Notes under the pieces: model-generated
Databases searched by the model: none
The model's input: only the letters and a program-made list of their open reading frames with translations
What the model was told of the DNA's origin: nothing
Shown: piece by piece, positions 36,854 to 46,032 of the stretch
Layout: the number at the start of each line of letters is the position of its first letter
Position numbering within the stretch: the stretch's first letter is position 1
Made by a program: the position numbers and the translations under genes
DNA from: Clostridia bacterium
Lineage (GTDB): Bacteria > Bacillota > Clostridia > Oscillospirales > CAG-272
Length of the DNA: 64,000 nt
NCBI GenBank assembly: GCA_017547755.1
Contig: JAFYOX010000069.1
Coordinates: forward strand, 23,534-87,533
Reading direction: 5' to 3'

Positions 36854-37798
36854 ATGTCTAAAAATACTGATAAGCAAGTCAAGACTCGCAAAGAGATGAC
36901 GAACGCGGAATGGACATGGTTCCTTGTGAAGAGAAATAAGACGGCGTACTTCATGATCGCACCGTTCATGATCCTGTTCTTCATCTTCACGATCATCCCC
37001 GTCGCTCTGTCTCTCGTGCTGAGCTTCACGTCGTTCAACATGCTCGAATGGCCTAAGTTCATTTTCATGGACAACTACATTACGCTGTTCCTTGACGACG
37101 ACCTCTTCGTAACTGCACTGAAGAACACCTTCATCTTCGCTGCGGTCACCGGTCCCGCATCCTACCTCATTTCCTACATCGTTGCATGGTTCATCAATGA
37201 ACTTCCTCCGAAGGTTCGTGCGATCGTAACCCTTATCTTCTACGCTCCGTCCATCGCCGGTAACGTATACCTCATCTGGGGTACTCTCTTCTCCGGTGAC
37301 GCATACGGTTGGGTAAACGGTTTCCTCCTCGATATGGGTGTTATCGACTCCCCGATCCTCTGGTTCCAGAACGCTGACTACGTTATGCCCCTTATCATCA
37401 TGGTTGCACTCTGGACCTCCCTCGGTACTTCGTTCCTCTCCTTCATCGCAGGTCTTCAGGGTATCAACAAGTCCCTTTACGAAGCCGGTGCGATCGACGG
37501 TGTAAAGAACAGATGGCAGGAACTCTGGTACATCACTCTCCCGTCCATGAAGCCGCAGCTGATGTTCGGTGCGATCCTCTCCATTACCGGTTCCTTCGGT
37601 TTCGGTGGTATCGTAACCGCCCTCGCCGGCAACCCGTCCGTTGACTACGTTGCATACACTCTGACTCACCACCTCGAAGAATATCAGGGCAACCGTTGGG
37701 AAGTTGGTTATGCTTCCGCGATTTCCTTCATTCTCTTCCTGATCATGATCGGCTGTAACGTACTCATCTCGAAACTGATTTCTAAGTTGGGTGAATGA
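36854..37798 (+). CDS. Carbohydrate ABC transporter permease, MalF/UgpA type (pair 1)
   Basis: This 314-residue protein has six membrane spans (APFMILFFIFTIIPVALSLV first) and the EAA loop near the C-terminus (YEAGAIDGVKNRWQELWYIT...PSMKPQL), where the ATPase docks. It forms a heterodimer with the next gene product. AAAGGAGAG precedes the ATG at 36854. The following permease begins within bases of its stop, so expression is coupled. The binding protein gene lies 50 bp upstream. Confidence 0.95.
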   Translation: MSKNTDKQVKTRKEMTNAEWTWFLVKRNKTAYFMIAPFMILFFIFTIIPVALSLVLSFTSFNMLEWPKFIFMDNYITLFLDDDLFVTALKNTFIFAAVTGPASYLISYIVAWFINELPPKVRAIVTLIFYAPSIAGNVYLIWGTLFSGDAYGWVNGFLLDMGVIDSPILWFQNADYVMPLIIMVALWTSLGTSFLSFIAGLQGINKSLYEAGAIDGVKNRWQELWYITLPSMKPQLMFGAILSITGSFGFGGIVTALAGNPSVDYVAYTLTHHLEEYQGNRWEVGYASAISFILFLIMIGCNVLISKLISKLGE

Positions 37799-37799
37799 T

Positions 37800-38675
37800 A
37801 TGGCAAAAAAATTAAGAACAAGAAAGCATGAGGTCGTACTGAACCGTTCCGTCGGCGGTGACATGGGGATTACCGTAATCCTCACCATCTTCGGTCTGTT
37901 CATGTTCCTTCCCATGTACTATACTGTAATTCAGTCGCTCAAGCCGCTGAACGAACTCTTCTACTTCCCGCCCCGCTTCTACGTTATCCACCCGACCTTC
38001 GATAACTTCAAGGACCTCTTCAACCTGATGAGCGACTCCTGGGTTCCGTTCTCCCGTTACATCTTCAATACCGTCCTCATTTCCGTCGGCGGTACCTTCG
38101 GTAACCTTGTTCTCGCTTCCATCTGTGCTTACGCCCTTGCAAAGATCGACTTCCCGGGTGCAAAGCAGTGCTTCTGGCTCATTCAGAAGTCCCTGATGTT
38201 TACCGCTACCGTTACCGGTATCGTAAACTTCATTACCCTTTCCATGCTCGGCTGGATCGACACCTACCTCGCAATCATCGTTCCCGCATGGTGCTCCACG
38301 CTCGGCCTTTACCTCATGAAGCAGTTCATGGAATCCAACGTTACCACCGAAGTTCTTGAATCTTCCCGTCTCGACGGTGCAAGCGAACTTCGTACCTTCT
38401 GGTCTATCGCGATGCCGATGGTTAAGCCCGGTTGGCTTACCCTTATCGTATACTCCTTCCAGGGACTTTGGAACTCCGGTGCTTCTTCGTTCATCTACTC
38501 CGAACAGCTCAAGACCCTTAACTACGCAATCAGCCAGATCACCGCAGGCGGTATCGCCCGTTCCGGTGCATCCGCAGCTGCTACCGTTGTCATGATGCTC
38601 GTACCGATTCTCGTATTCGTTATTTCTCAGTCGAACATCATCGAAACCATGGGTTCGAGCGGCATGAAGGACTAA
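37800..38675 (+). CDS. Carbohydrate ABC transporter permease, MalG/UgpE type (pair 1)
   Basis: This 291-residue protein has six spans (GITVILTIFGLFMFLPMYYT first) and the EAA motif LESSRLDGASELRTFWSIAM. The ATG at 37800 lies two bases after the partner's stop; a GTG at 37791 in the same frame would overlap the upstream gene by 8 bp and is an alternative. It completes permease pair 1. The YIP1-fusion gene begins 10 bp after its stop. Confidence 0.94.
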   Translation: MAKKLRTRKHEVVLNRSVGGDMGITVILTIFGLFMFLPMYYTVIQSLKPLNELFYFPPRFYVIHPTFDNFKDLFNLMSDSWVPFSRYIFNTVLISVGGTFGNLVLASICAYALAKIDFPGAKQCFWLIQKSLMFTATVTGIVNFITLSMLGWIDTYLAIIVPAWCSTLGLYLMKQFMESNVTTEVLESSRLDGASELRTFWSIAMPMVKPGWLTLIVYSFQGLWNSGASSFIYSEQLKTLNYAISQITAGGIARSGASAAATVVMMLVPILVFVISQSNIIETMGSSGMKD

Positions 38676-38685
38676 GGAGGAAAAC

Positions 38686-40818
38686 ATGAAAAAATTATTT
38701 AAGGTTCTCCTTATCGCTGTCGCTGTATTTATGATTCTCCCGTCCGTTGTATCTGCTGCTACTCCGTATGCAACCTATACCTACTCCGCAGGCGGTCAGG
38801 TTCTGACCTCTCCCGCAGCGTACGTTCCGGATACCGTTGTAGACGCAGCATACATGGGCCTCAATGGCACCATTGATGACCCCCGCGACCTCCTCGTAGG
38901 TCCCGATGAGAGAGTATATATCGTTGACGCTGCTTCCGCAAGCGTTAAGGTACTCGACCGCTACTACAAATTCTTATTCGAAATCAAGTCCTTTACGAAC
39001 GAACACGGTGTTCCGGATACCTTCCTGAATCCGTCCGGCGTTTTCGTAAATGACAAGTACATCTACGTCTGCGATACCGACAACAACCGTATCGTAATGT
39101 TCGACCTTGAAGGTAACTACGTCAAGATCGTCGGCAAGCCCGTCTCCAACCTCTTCGAAGAAGGCTCCATCTACAAGCCGGTAGCCTGCGCGGTTGACGA
39201 CTACGGTCGTATCTTCGTTGTTTCCTCCACCACTTACCAGGGTATCATCGTTCTTAACGACAACGGTGACTTCTTCGGTTTCATCGGTGCTCAGAAGGTT
39301 GCGATCTCCGCTCTCGAAATCATCTGGAGAAAGATCCAGACCGAAGAACAGCGCGCGCAGTCTGAAGAATACGTTTCCACCGAATTCAACAACATCACCA
39401 TCGACGGTGATAACTTCATCTACGTAACCACTTCTTCCATCGCCGAAAGCGACCAGCAGGGTGCTATCAACTCCAAGTCCAAGGCATCTGACTACGCTCC
39501 GGTCAAGAAGCTCAACGCGTCCGGCGCGGACGTTATGAAGCGTAACGGCTTCTACCCGCCGTCCGGTGAAGTCCGTATCACCAACATGTCCACCGCGTCC
39601 ATCACCGGTGCGTCCAAGATCATCGACGCAGCAGTTGGTCCGGAAGGCACCTGGTCCATCATCGACGAAAAGCGTTCCAAGGTATTTACCTACGATGATA
39701 ACGGTAACCTCCTCTTCACCTTCGGTGACAAGGGTACTCAGACCGGTAACATCGACTCCATCGAAGCTATCGCATATCAGGGCTCCAAGATCCTCATCCT
39801 CGACAAGACCAACGATAACATCATCACCTTCCGTCGTACCGAATACGGTGACCTCCTTCTCACCGCTCTCGAACACGACAACAACAGACAGTATGATGCT
39901 ACCATCGAAGACTGGACCGAAATCCTGAAGAGAAACAATAACTTCGACGCAGCGTACATCCAGATCGGTAAGGCTCTTTACCGTCAGGGTGAATACGAAG
40001 AAGCTATGGAATACTACAAGTCCGCTTACGAAACTGCGAACTACTCCGAAGCATACAAGGAAGTTCGTAAGGAATGGGCGAACAAGTTCTTCTGGATGAT
40101 CCCGATCGTCATCGTTGTTGCATGTCTCCTCGTTGCAAAGTTCTTCGGTTTTGCCGGCAAGGTAAACAAGAGAACCGCGCTCAAGGTTGGCCGCAAGAGC
40201 CTCAAGGAAGAACTCCTCTACGCGTTCCACGTTATTTTCCATCCGTTTGACGGCTTCTGGGACCTCAAGCATGAAAAGCGCGGTTCCGTAAGAAGTGCGT
40301 TCGTTATCCTTCTTATTACAGTCGTTGTATACTTCTACAACAGTATTGGTCAGGGCTACATCTTCAACCCGCGTCCGTCCACCGCGATGAACATCATGGG
40401 TGCGATCACCGCAGTTGTGGTACCGCTTCTCCTCTGGGTTGTTGCTAACTGGTGTCTCACCACCCTGTTCGAAGGTGAAGGCAGCATGAGTGACATCTTT
40501 ACAGCTTGCTGCTACTGTCTCACTCCTCTCCCGCTCCTCGTCCTTCCCGTTACGATCGCTTCCAACTTCCTCACCGCGAATGAAGGCGGCCTCATCACGA
40601 TGCTCTCCTCCTTCGCATACATCTGGCTGGGCATCCTCCTCGTTCTCGCAATGCAGGTTACCCACGACTACTCGGTTGCCAAGAACCTCCTGACTTGCAT
40701 CTCCACCATCGTTGGTATGGCATTCCTGATGTTCCTTGGTATCCTCTTCTCCAGCCTTATGGCAAAAATCGTAAGCTTCGTTACCAATATTATTGAAGAA
40801 ATCTCATACCGGTTGTAA
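38686..40818 (+). CDS. Exported NHL beta-propeller / TPR / YIP1 membrane protein
   Basis: This 710-residue protein has a signal peptide (residues 1-24, VSA-A), then five or more NHL-type blades at about 60-385 (DPRDLLVGPDERVYIVDAAS, NPSGVFVNDKYIYVCDTDNN, KPVACAVDDYGRIFVVSS, and two later ones), a TPR pair at about 395-455 (AAYIQIGKALYRQGEYEEAM), a span at 468-490 (WMIPIVIVVACLLVAKFFG), a basic loop and a YIP1-type domain with about five spans (510-705). The propeller should face outside, the YIP1 domain sits in the membrane. Its place between transporter genes points to a scaffold or sensor of the uptake complex, but no function is established. AAGGAGG precedes the ATG. Confidence 0.85.
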   Translation: MKKLFKVLLIAVAVFMILPSVVSAATPYATYTYSAGGQVLTSPAAYVPDTVVDAAYMGLNGTIDDPRDLLVGPDERVYIVDAASASVKVLDRYYKFLFEIKSFTNEHGVPDTFLNPSGVFVNDKYIYVCDTDNNRIVMFDLEGNYVKIVGKPVSNLFEEGSIYKPVACAVDDYGRIFVVSSTTYQGIIVLNDNGDFFGFIGAQKVAISALEIIWRKIQTEEQRAQSEEYVSTEFNNITIDGDNFIYVTTSSIAESDQQGAINSKSKASDYAPVKKLNASGADVMKRNGFYPPSGEVRITNMSTASITGASKIIDAAVGPEGTWSIIDEKRSKVFTYDDNGNLLFTFGDKGTQTGNIDSIEAIAYQGSKILILDKTNDNIITFRRTEYGDLLLTALEHDNNRQYDATIEDWTEILKRNNNFDAAYIQIGKALYRQGEYEEAMEYYKSAYETANYSEAYKEVRKEWANKFFWMIPIVIVVACLLVAKFFGFAGKVNKRTALKVGRKSLKEELLYAFHVIFHPFDGFWDLKHEKRGSVRSAFVILLITVVVYFYNSIGQGYIFNPRPSTAMNIMGAITAVVVPLLLWVVANWCLTTLFEGEGSMSDIFTACCYCLTPLPLLVLPVTIASNFLTANEGGLITMLSSFAYIWLGILLVLAMQVTHDYSVAKNLLTCISTIVGMAFLMFLGILFSSLMAKIVSFVTNIIEEISYRL

Positions 40819-40840
40819 ACAGAGATAGGAGAAATAAGAT

Positions 40841-43800
40841 ATGAATAGTAAAAGACTTATATCGGCATTCTTGACTCTGGTTATGCTCATCGGTACACTC
40901 GCTGTTGGTGTCGATGCTGCCTGGGCAGACAAGGTAAATGAAGACGGTGAACCGATCATCAATTATCTTGCAGACGCTTACACCTCCCCCGAAGCGAAGC
41001 TCGCTGACATGATCATGGTCAAAGAACAGAACGGTTTCCAGCTGTGGTTCGAAGAATTCACAGGTGAAATCGCCGTTGTTGACCTCTCTACCGGTCAGGT
41101 AACATTCTCCAACCCGTGGGACGTTGCTTCCGGTTACCAGACGATTTCCGATGCGGTAAAGGAACAGCTCCTTTCCCAGCTCACCATCACCTTCCTTGAA
41201 AATGACGTTCAGAAGACCATGCACAGCTACAGAGAAGCTGCTCTCCGCGGTCAGATCGTCAAGAAGAACATCAAGAACGGTATCCGTGTTGAATACGTCC
41301 TCGGTGAAGAACAGACCATCCGTCTCGTTCCCCGTATGATCAAGATGGACCGTTTCGAAGAACTGATCCTCGCCAACATCGAAGATGAATGGCAGTACAA
41401 CAAGCTCAACTCCTTCTACACCCCGAAGGATGCGAACGACCCGAACCTCACCGAACGTGGGGTAGCAGAAATGCAGGCGAAGTTCCCGATCACCCTTGAA
41501 ATGGCGGTTTACGTATGTGACCCGGAAATCAAGGCCCGCGAGCTCCGCGAACTTGAAACCATCATCAAGTCTTTCTGTCCCGAATACACCTACGAAGAAC
41601 TCGACTATGACCACGACCTCACCAACTACACCGGTGACGACGCAGCTCCGCCGAGATTCCGTATGGCTCTCGAATACACCCTTAACGATAACGGTCTTGA
41701 AGTAAGACTTCCGGCGAACGGTCTGTCCTTCGACGAATCCGCTTACCAGTTCCAGGAAGTTTCTCTCCTCCCGTTCTTCGGTGCAGGCTCCAATGAATTT
41801 ACCGGTTACTCCGTAATGCCTGACGGTTCCGGTGCGCTGATCCGCTTTGAAGAATTCAAGGGCAAGCCGGTCAACATCGCAGGTCTGATGTACGGTTCCG
41901 ACTATGCTTACCATGAAATCTCCGGTCAGCACGCAGAACCCATGAGAATGCCTTACTTCGGCGTTGTTACCAACTACGATAAGGAACTCGTAAAGGCTAC
42001 CGATACCACTCCGGCAGAAGGCCTCTTCTACTCCAACGGCTTCCTCGCAATCATCACGGAAGGTGACTCCCTCGCATCCCTTATGGCAGTATGCGGCGGT
42101 ACTCTCCACCCGTACAACACTGTTTACGCTAAGTTCACTCCTCGTCCGTCCGACGAATACAACCTCGCAGACTCCATCTCTGTCAGCGGCAACGCTACCT
42201 GGACCGTAACTTCCAAGAGAAAGTACACCGACAGCTACCGCATCCAGTACATCTTCCTCAAGGACGAAGCTCTTGCAGAAGAAAACGGCCTTAAGGATTA
42301 CTACGAAGCAGAATGGACCGGTATGGCTACCGCTTACCGTGACTACCTCATCAACAAGGGCGAACTCACCAAGCTGGAAAACACCAAGGAAAACATCCCG
42401 CTCTTCATTGAAACCTTCGGTTCCATTGAAACCACGGAACGTGTCCTGACCTTCCCGGTAGAAGTTGACACTCCCCTTACCACCTTCGAAGACATCAAGA
42501 CCATGCACGCAGAACTTACCGAACTTGGCGTTGGCAACATCAACTTCAAGCTCAACGGTTATGCAAACGGCGGTCTTGACGCTACCGTTCCTTACCGTCT
42601 TGAATGGACCAAGGTTGTCGGCGGCGCAGAAGGCTTCACCGACCTCGCAAAGTATGCAGCGGACAACGGATTCAACGTATATCCTGACTTCGACTTCGCA
42701 TACATCCGCAATCAGGAAGTATTCGACGGCGTAAGCCTGAAGAAGCACGCGGTTCGTACCATCGACGACCGTTACACTTCCAGACGTGCATACGACGCAG
42801 CTACCCAGAGCTTCGACCGCTCCTTCGCGATCGCAATCTCTCCCTCTGTATACGAATATCTGTATGACAAGTTCGGTCCCACCTACCTGAGCTACGGCAA
42901 CGATGCAATCTCCGTTTCCACTCTCGGTACCGACCTGAACTCCGACTTTGACGAAGACGAACCGTACCACCGCGAAGACGGCAAGCAGTACACCATCGAA
43001 CTGCTTGAAAGACTCGACGCTGACTACGAAAGCGTTATGATCGAAGGCGGTAACGCATACGCAGTTAAGTATGCAGACGTTATCCTCAATGCTTCCCTTA
43101 CTTCCTCCAAGTACGTTAAGGCAAGCGAATCCATCCCGTTCCTCGGTATGGTATACCACGGCTCCAAGGTATTCACCGGTTCCGCTACCAACATGGAAGG
43201 TGACATCAACGAAGCGATCCTCCATGCAATCGAAAACGGTGCATCCATGTACTTCATCCTTTCCTACCAGAACACCAGCGAACTGAAGGAAGACTTCCAG
43301 CTCAGCAAGTACTACTCTGTTTCCTACGATATCTGGAAGGATGACATTGCTTCCTACTACAACACTCTCAACAATGCAATCAAGGATCTCCAGACCTCCT
43401 ACATCGTTGACCACGAATTCCTCGATGGCGAACGTGTACCGGACGCTGACGAACTTGAAGCTGACCGTCTCGCTGAAGAAGCAGCAGCAGCTCTCCTTGC
43501 AGAAGAAGAAGCAGCAGCTCTCGAAGCAGAAGAACGTGCAGCACGCCTTGAAAAGCGTCTCGCAGCTCAGGCTGGCGAAGTTGTAGAAGAAGAACCCGCA
43601 GCAGAAGAACCGGCAGCTGAAGAAGCAACCGAAGAAACTGCTGAAAACGTTAACGAATTCGGCGAAGAAGAACTCGTTGAAGAAGAAGAAGAATATGTTG
43701 TTCCGGATAAGTATAAGACCGTCAGCGGTTCCGTTGTACGTGTTGAATACGAAGGCGGCGTAAACTTCATCCTCAACTACAACTCCTACGCCATCACTGT

Positions 43801-43858
43801 TGAGTACGACGGCCAGACTTACGAAATCGCAGGTCTTGACTTCGTACGTATAGACTAA
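40841..43858 (+). CDS. Large exported DUF5696-type (glycosidase-like) protein
   Basis: This 1005-residue protein has a signal peptide (about residues 1-27, VDA-A). A beta-rich N-terminal region (about 40-330, QNGFQLWFEEFTGEIAVVDL, FTGYSVMPDGSGALIRF) precedes a barrel-like region (about 470-860) with NINFKLNGYANGG, YPDFDFAYIRNQ, SVMIEGGNAYAVKYAD and PFLGMVYHGSKVFTG, the pattern I associate with DUF5696, a family related to GH101/GH129-type barrels. Residues about 868-951 are a Glu/Ala-rich low-complexity segment, followed by a small beta domain. A surface glycan-processing role is inferred. It lies between two permease pairs in one operon. Confidence 0.8.
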   Translation: MNSKRLISAFLTLVMLIGTLAVGVDAAWADKVNEDGEPIINYLADAYTSPEAKLADMIMVKEQNGFQLWFEEFTGEIAVVDLSTGQVTFSNPWDVASGYQTISDAVKEQLLSQLTITFLENDVQKTMHSYREAALRGQIVKKNIKNGIRVEYVLGEEQTIRLVPRMIKMDRFEELILANIEDEWQYNKLNSFYTPKDANDPNLTERGVAEMQAKFPITLEMAVYVCDPEIKARELRELETIIKSFCPEYTYEELDYDHDLTNYTGDDAAPPRFRMALEYTLNDNGLEVRLPANGLSFDESAYQFQEVSLLPFFGAGSNEFTGYSVMPDGSGALIRFEEFKGKPVNIAGLMYGSDYAYHEISGQHAEPMRMPYFGVVTNYDKELVKATDTTPAEGLFYSNGFLAIITEGDSLASLMAVCGGTLHPYNTVYAKFTPRPSDEYNLADSISVSGNATWTVTSKRKYTDSYRIQYIFLKDEALAEENGLKDYYEAEWTGMATAYRDYLINKGELTKLENTKENIPLFIETFGSIETTERVLTFPVEVDTPLTTFEDIKTMHAELTELGVGNINFKLNGYANGGLDATVPYRLEWTKVVGGAEGFTDLAKYAADNGFNVYPDFDFAYIRNQEVFDGVSLKKHAVRTIDDRYTSRRAYDAATQSFDRSFAIAISPSVYEYLYDKFGPTYLSYGNDAISVSTLGTDLNSDFDEDEPYHREDGKQYTIELLERLDADYESVMIEGGNAYAVKYADVILNASLTSSKYVKASESIPFLGMVYHGSKVFTGSATNMEGDINEAILHAIENGASMYFILSYQNTSELKEDFQLSKYYSVSYDIWKDDIASYYNTLNNAIKDLQTSYIVDHEFLDGERVPDADELEADRLAEEAAAALLAEEEAAALEAEERAARLEKRLAAQAGEVVEEEPAAEEPAAEEATEETAENVNEFGEEELVEEEEEYVVPDKYKTVSGSVVRVEYEGGVNFILNYNSYAITVEYDGQTYEIAGLDFVRID

Positions 43859-43876
43859 AGAAAGGGGAGTGCTTAA

Positions 43877-44878
43877 ATGAATTTAAACATTGACGCCGGC
43901 AAGGGCGGAAAGAAGCAGAAGATTCAAGTCGATGCTCCCGGCAAAAAGAGAAAGCGCGGTGCTTCCCTGGACATCAAGAAGGCGAGAGCGGGATGGGTTT
44001 TCGTTCTCCCCTTCATCCTCGGTTTTGTACTGATTTATCTCCCGATCATTTTCGACTCCATCAAGTACAGCTTTAACGAAATCGACATTCTTGTCGGTGG
44101 TGGTTACGAGCTTACCTTCGTCGGCTGGAAGAACTACTCCGACGCGATCCTCGTTGATACTTCTTATGTAACGACTCTGGTATCCGGTCTGAAGCAGCTC
44201 GTCCTCGACATTCCCTCCATCGTTCTCTTCTCGCTGTTCATTGCGATCATTCTCAACACGAGAATCGCAGGTCGTGCAGCGTTCCGTGCAATCTTCTTTA
44301 TCCCGGTTATCCTGTCCACCGGTCTTATCAGCGATATCGACGCAGCGAACTCCCTGTCTTCGTACATGGAAGAATCCGGCGGTATCGACGACGGTTCCGG
44401 TCAGACTTCCACCGCTACCGAAATCATCTCCGTTATGGACGTTGAAAGACTGTTCGATAACATGATGGTTGGTACGGAAATCGTTGAATACGTTGTAAGC
44501 ATGGTAAACAACATCTTCAACATCGTAAACCGTTGTGGTGTACAGATGCTGATCTTCCTCTCCGGCCTCCAGTCGATCTCCCCGGCGATCTATGAATCCT
44601 GCTCCATCGACGGTGCGTCCGGTTGGGAAACCTTCTGGAAGATCACTCTTCCGATGGTCAGCCCGATGATTCTCGTTAACTCGATCTACACGATCATTGA
44701 CGCGTTCACATCGAATGACAACCAGGTTATGTCTTACATCGCATCCGTATACGAACAGGCAGACGGTAACGTTCTCAGCTCCGCAATGTCCTGGATGTAC
44801 TTCCTTGTAGTTATCCTGATCCTTGCTGCTGTTGCCGGTGTCCTCAGCTCGTTCGTATTCTACCAGAGAAAGGACTAA
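43877..44878 (+). CDS. Carbohydrate ABC transporter permease, MalF type (pair 2)
   Basis: This 333-residue protein has a basic N-terminus (KKRKRGASLDIKKARAG), six spans (VFVLPFILGFVLIYLPIIFD first), a periplasm-side insertion (about 160-190, EESGGIDDGSGQTSTATE) and the EAA motif YESCSIDGASGWETFWKIT. It differs from the pair 1 permease, so it is not a simple tandem copy. GAAAGGGGAG precedes the ATG. The partner follows after 18 bp. Confidence 0.94.
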   Translation: MNLNIDAGKGGKKQKIQVDAPGKKRKRGASLDIKKARAGWVFVLPFILGFVLIYLPIIFDSIKYSFNEIDILVGGGYELTFVGWKNYSDAILVDTSYVTTLVSGLKQLVLDIPSIVLFSLFIAIILNTRIAGRAAFRAIFFIPVILSTGLISDIDAANSLSSYMEESGGIDDGSGQTSTATEIISVMDVERLFDNMMVGTEIVEYVVSMVNNIFNIVNRCGVQMLIFLSGLQSISPAIYESCSIDGASGWETFWKITLPMVSPMILVNSIYTIIDAFTSNDNQVMSYIASVYEQADGNVLSSAMSWMYFLVVILILAAVAGVLSSFVFYQRKD

Positions 44879-44896
44879 GAAAGGAGGTACTGATCT

Positions 44897-45955
44897 ATGA
44901 ATAAAGCACAATCTGCTCCTGCTATCAAGAAGGAGACCAAGAACACCATTCGGGTTGAGTTTGACCGCACTCCGTTCTGGGAAAGAATGAAGGCGAAGCT
45001 CATTAACCTGTACACCGTTAAGAAGGTTGTATGGTATCTGTTCCGATTCCTGCTCATGCTCGGTGTCTCTTACGTTATCCTGTTCCCGTTCTTCTCGAAG
45101 ATCTCCTCTTCCTTCATGGCTCCGGAAGACTTCGTTGACGTAACGGTTCGACTCATCCCCAAGCATCCGACGCTCGACACCTACAAGGCGATCATTACAG
45201 ACAACAAATATTTTGAAGCTCTGACGAACACCTTCATCCTGTCTCTCGCCTGCGCGCTGATTCAGATGTTTATCTGCTGTCTCATCGGTTACGGTTTCGC
45301 AAAGTTCAAGTTCAAGGGTAATGGCCTGCTCTTCCTCTGCGTAATCTTCACCATGATCGTTCCCCACGCAACCCTTCAGCTCTCTCTGTTCATGAAGTTC
45401 CGTTACTTCGACATCCTCGGTATCGTCAACCTCCTCGGCGGCGGCGTTATCGACGCGTTGAACGTGACAGGCGGTACAACCTCCATCAACTTCATTAACT
45501 CCAACTGGCCGCTGTACATCCTCTCCGTTACCGGTCTGGCGTACAAGAACGGTCTGTACATCTTCCTGATGCGTCAGTTCTACCGTGGTATTCCGGACGA
45601 ACTGGAAGAATCCGCTTACCTCGATGGTTCCGGCGTATACCGTACCTTCTTCGGTATCATCATCCCGCTCTCCAGCACCATGATGATCACCGTATTCATG
45701 TTCGCGTTCTGCTGGCAGTGGACGGACAACTTCTACACCGAGCTCTTCTACACGACCGCCGGTGCGAAGCTCCTCCCCGACATCATCAAGGTTCCGAAAT
45801 CCCTCGATACCAACTATGCTGGTCAGGCTCTCTACACCTCCGCAATCAACAATACTTGCGGTATCCTGATCATGGCTCCGCTGATCGTTCTCTACCTCTT
45901 CGGTCAGAGATACATCGTTCAGGGTATCGAACGTTCCGGTCTTACTGCGGACTAA
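44897..45955 (+). CDS. Carbohydrate ABC transporter permease, MalG type (pair 2)
   Basis: This 352-residue protein has an N-terminal cytoplasmic extension of about 45 residues, six spans (LFRFLLMLGVSYVILFPFF first) and the EAA motif LEESAYLDGSGVYRTFFGII. AAAGGAGG precedes the ATG. It is the last gene of the operon. A perfect terminator follows at once. No nucleotide-binding subunit is present, so a shared MsmK/MsiK-type ATPase elsewhere must power both pairs. Confidence 0.94.
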   Translation: MNKAQSAPAIKKETKNTIRVEFDRTPFWERMKAKLINLYTVKKVVWYLFRFLLMLGVSYVILFPFFSKISSSFMAPEDFVDVTVRLIPKHPTLDTYKAIITDNKYFEALTNTFILSLACALIQMFICCLIGYGFAKFKFKGNGLLFLCVIFTMIVPHATLQLSLFMKFRYFDILGIVNLLGGGVIDALNVTGGTTSINFINSNWPLYILSVTGLAYKNGLYIFLMRQFYRGIPDELEESAYLDGSGVYRTFFGIIIPLSSTMMITVFMFAFCWQWTDNFYTELFYTTAGAKLLPDIIKVPKSLDTNYAGQALYTSAINNTCGILIMAPLIVLYLFGQRYIVQGIERSGLTAD

Positions 45956-45970
45956 TATCCCTGCTCCTTT

Positions 45971-46005
45971 CAAGGGGAACCGTTTTCGGTTCCCCTTGTT
46001 TTTTT
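45971..46005 (+). terminator. Rho-independent terminator of the operon
   Basis: CAAGGGGAACCG (45971-45982) and CGGTTCCCCTTG (45987-45998) form a perfect 12-bp stem with a TTTT loop, followed by seven T's. Confidence 0.96.
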
Positions 46006-46032
46006 GTTTGTGCAGGGTGATAGGGAAGGAGA

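Noticed and set aside
40790-43414. An 874-codon minus-strand frame opposite the DUF5696-type gene
   Set aside because: Same antisense effect of strong codon bias; no ribosome binding site, signal or recognisable domain.
43883-45973. A 696-codon minus-strand frame across two permease genes
   Set aside because: It spans two real genes and their gap and has low-complexity charged sequence without any family motif.
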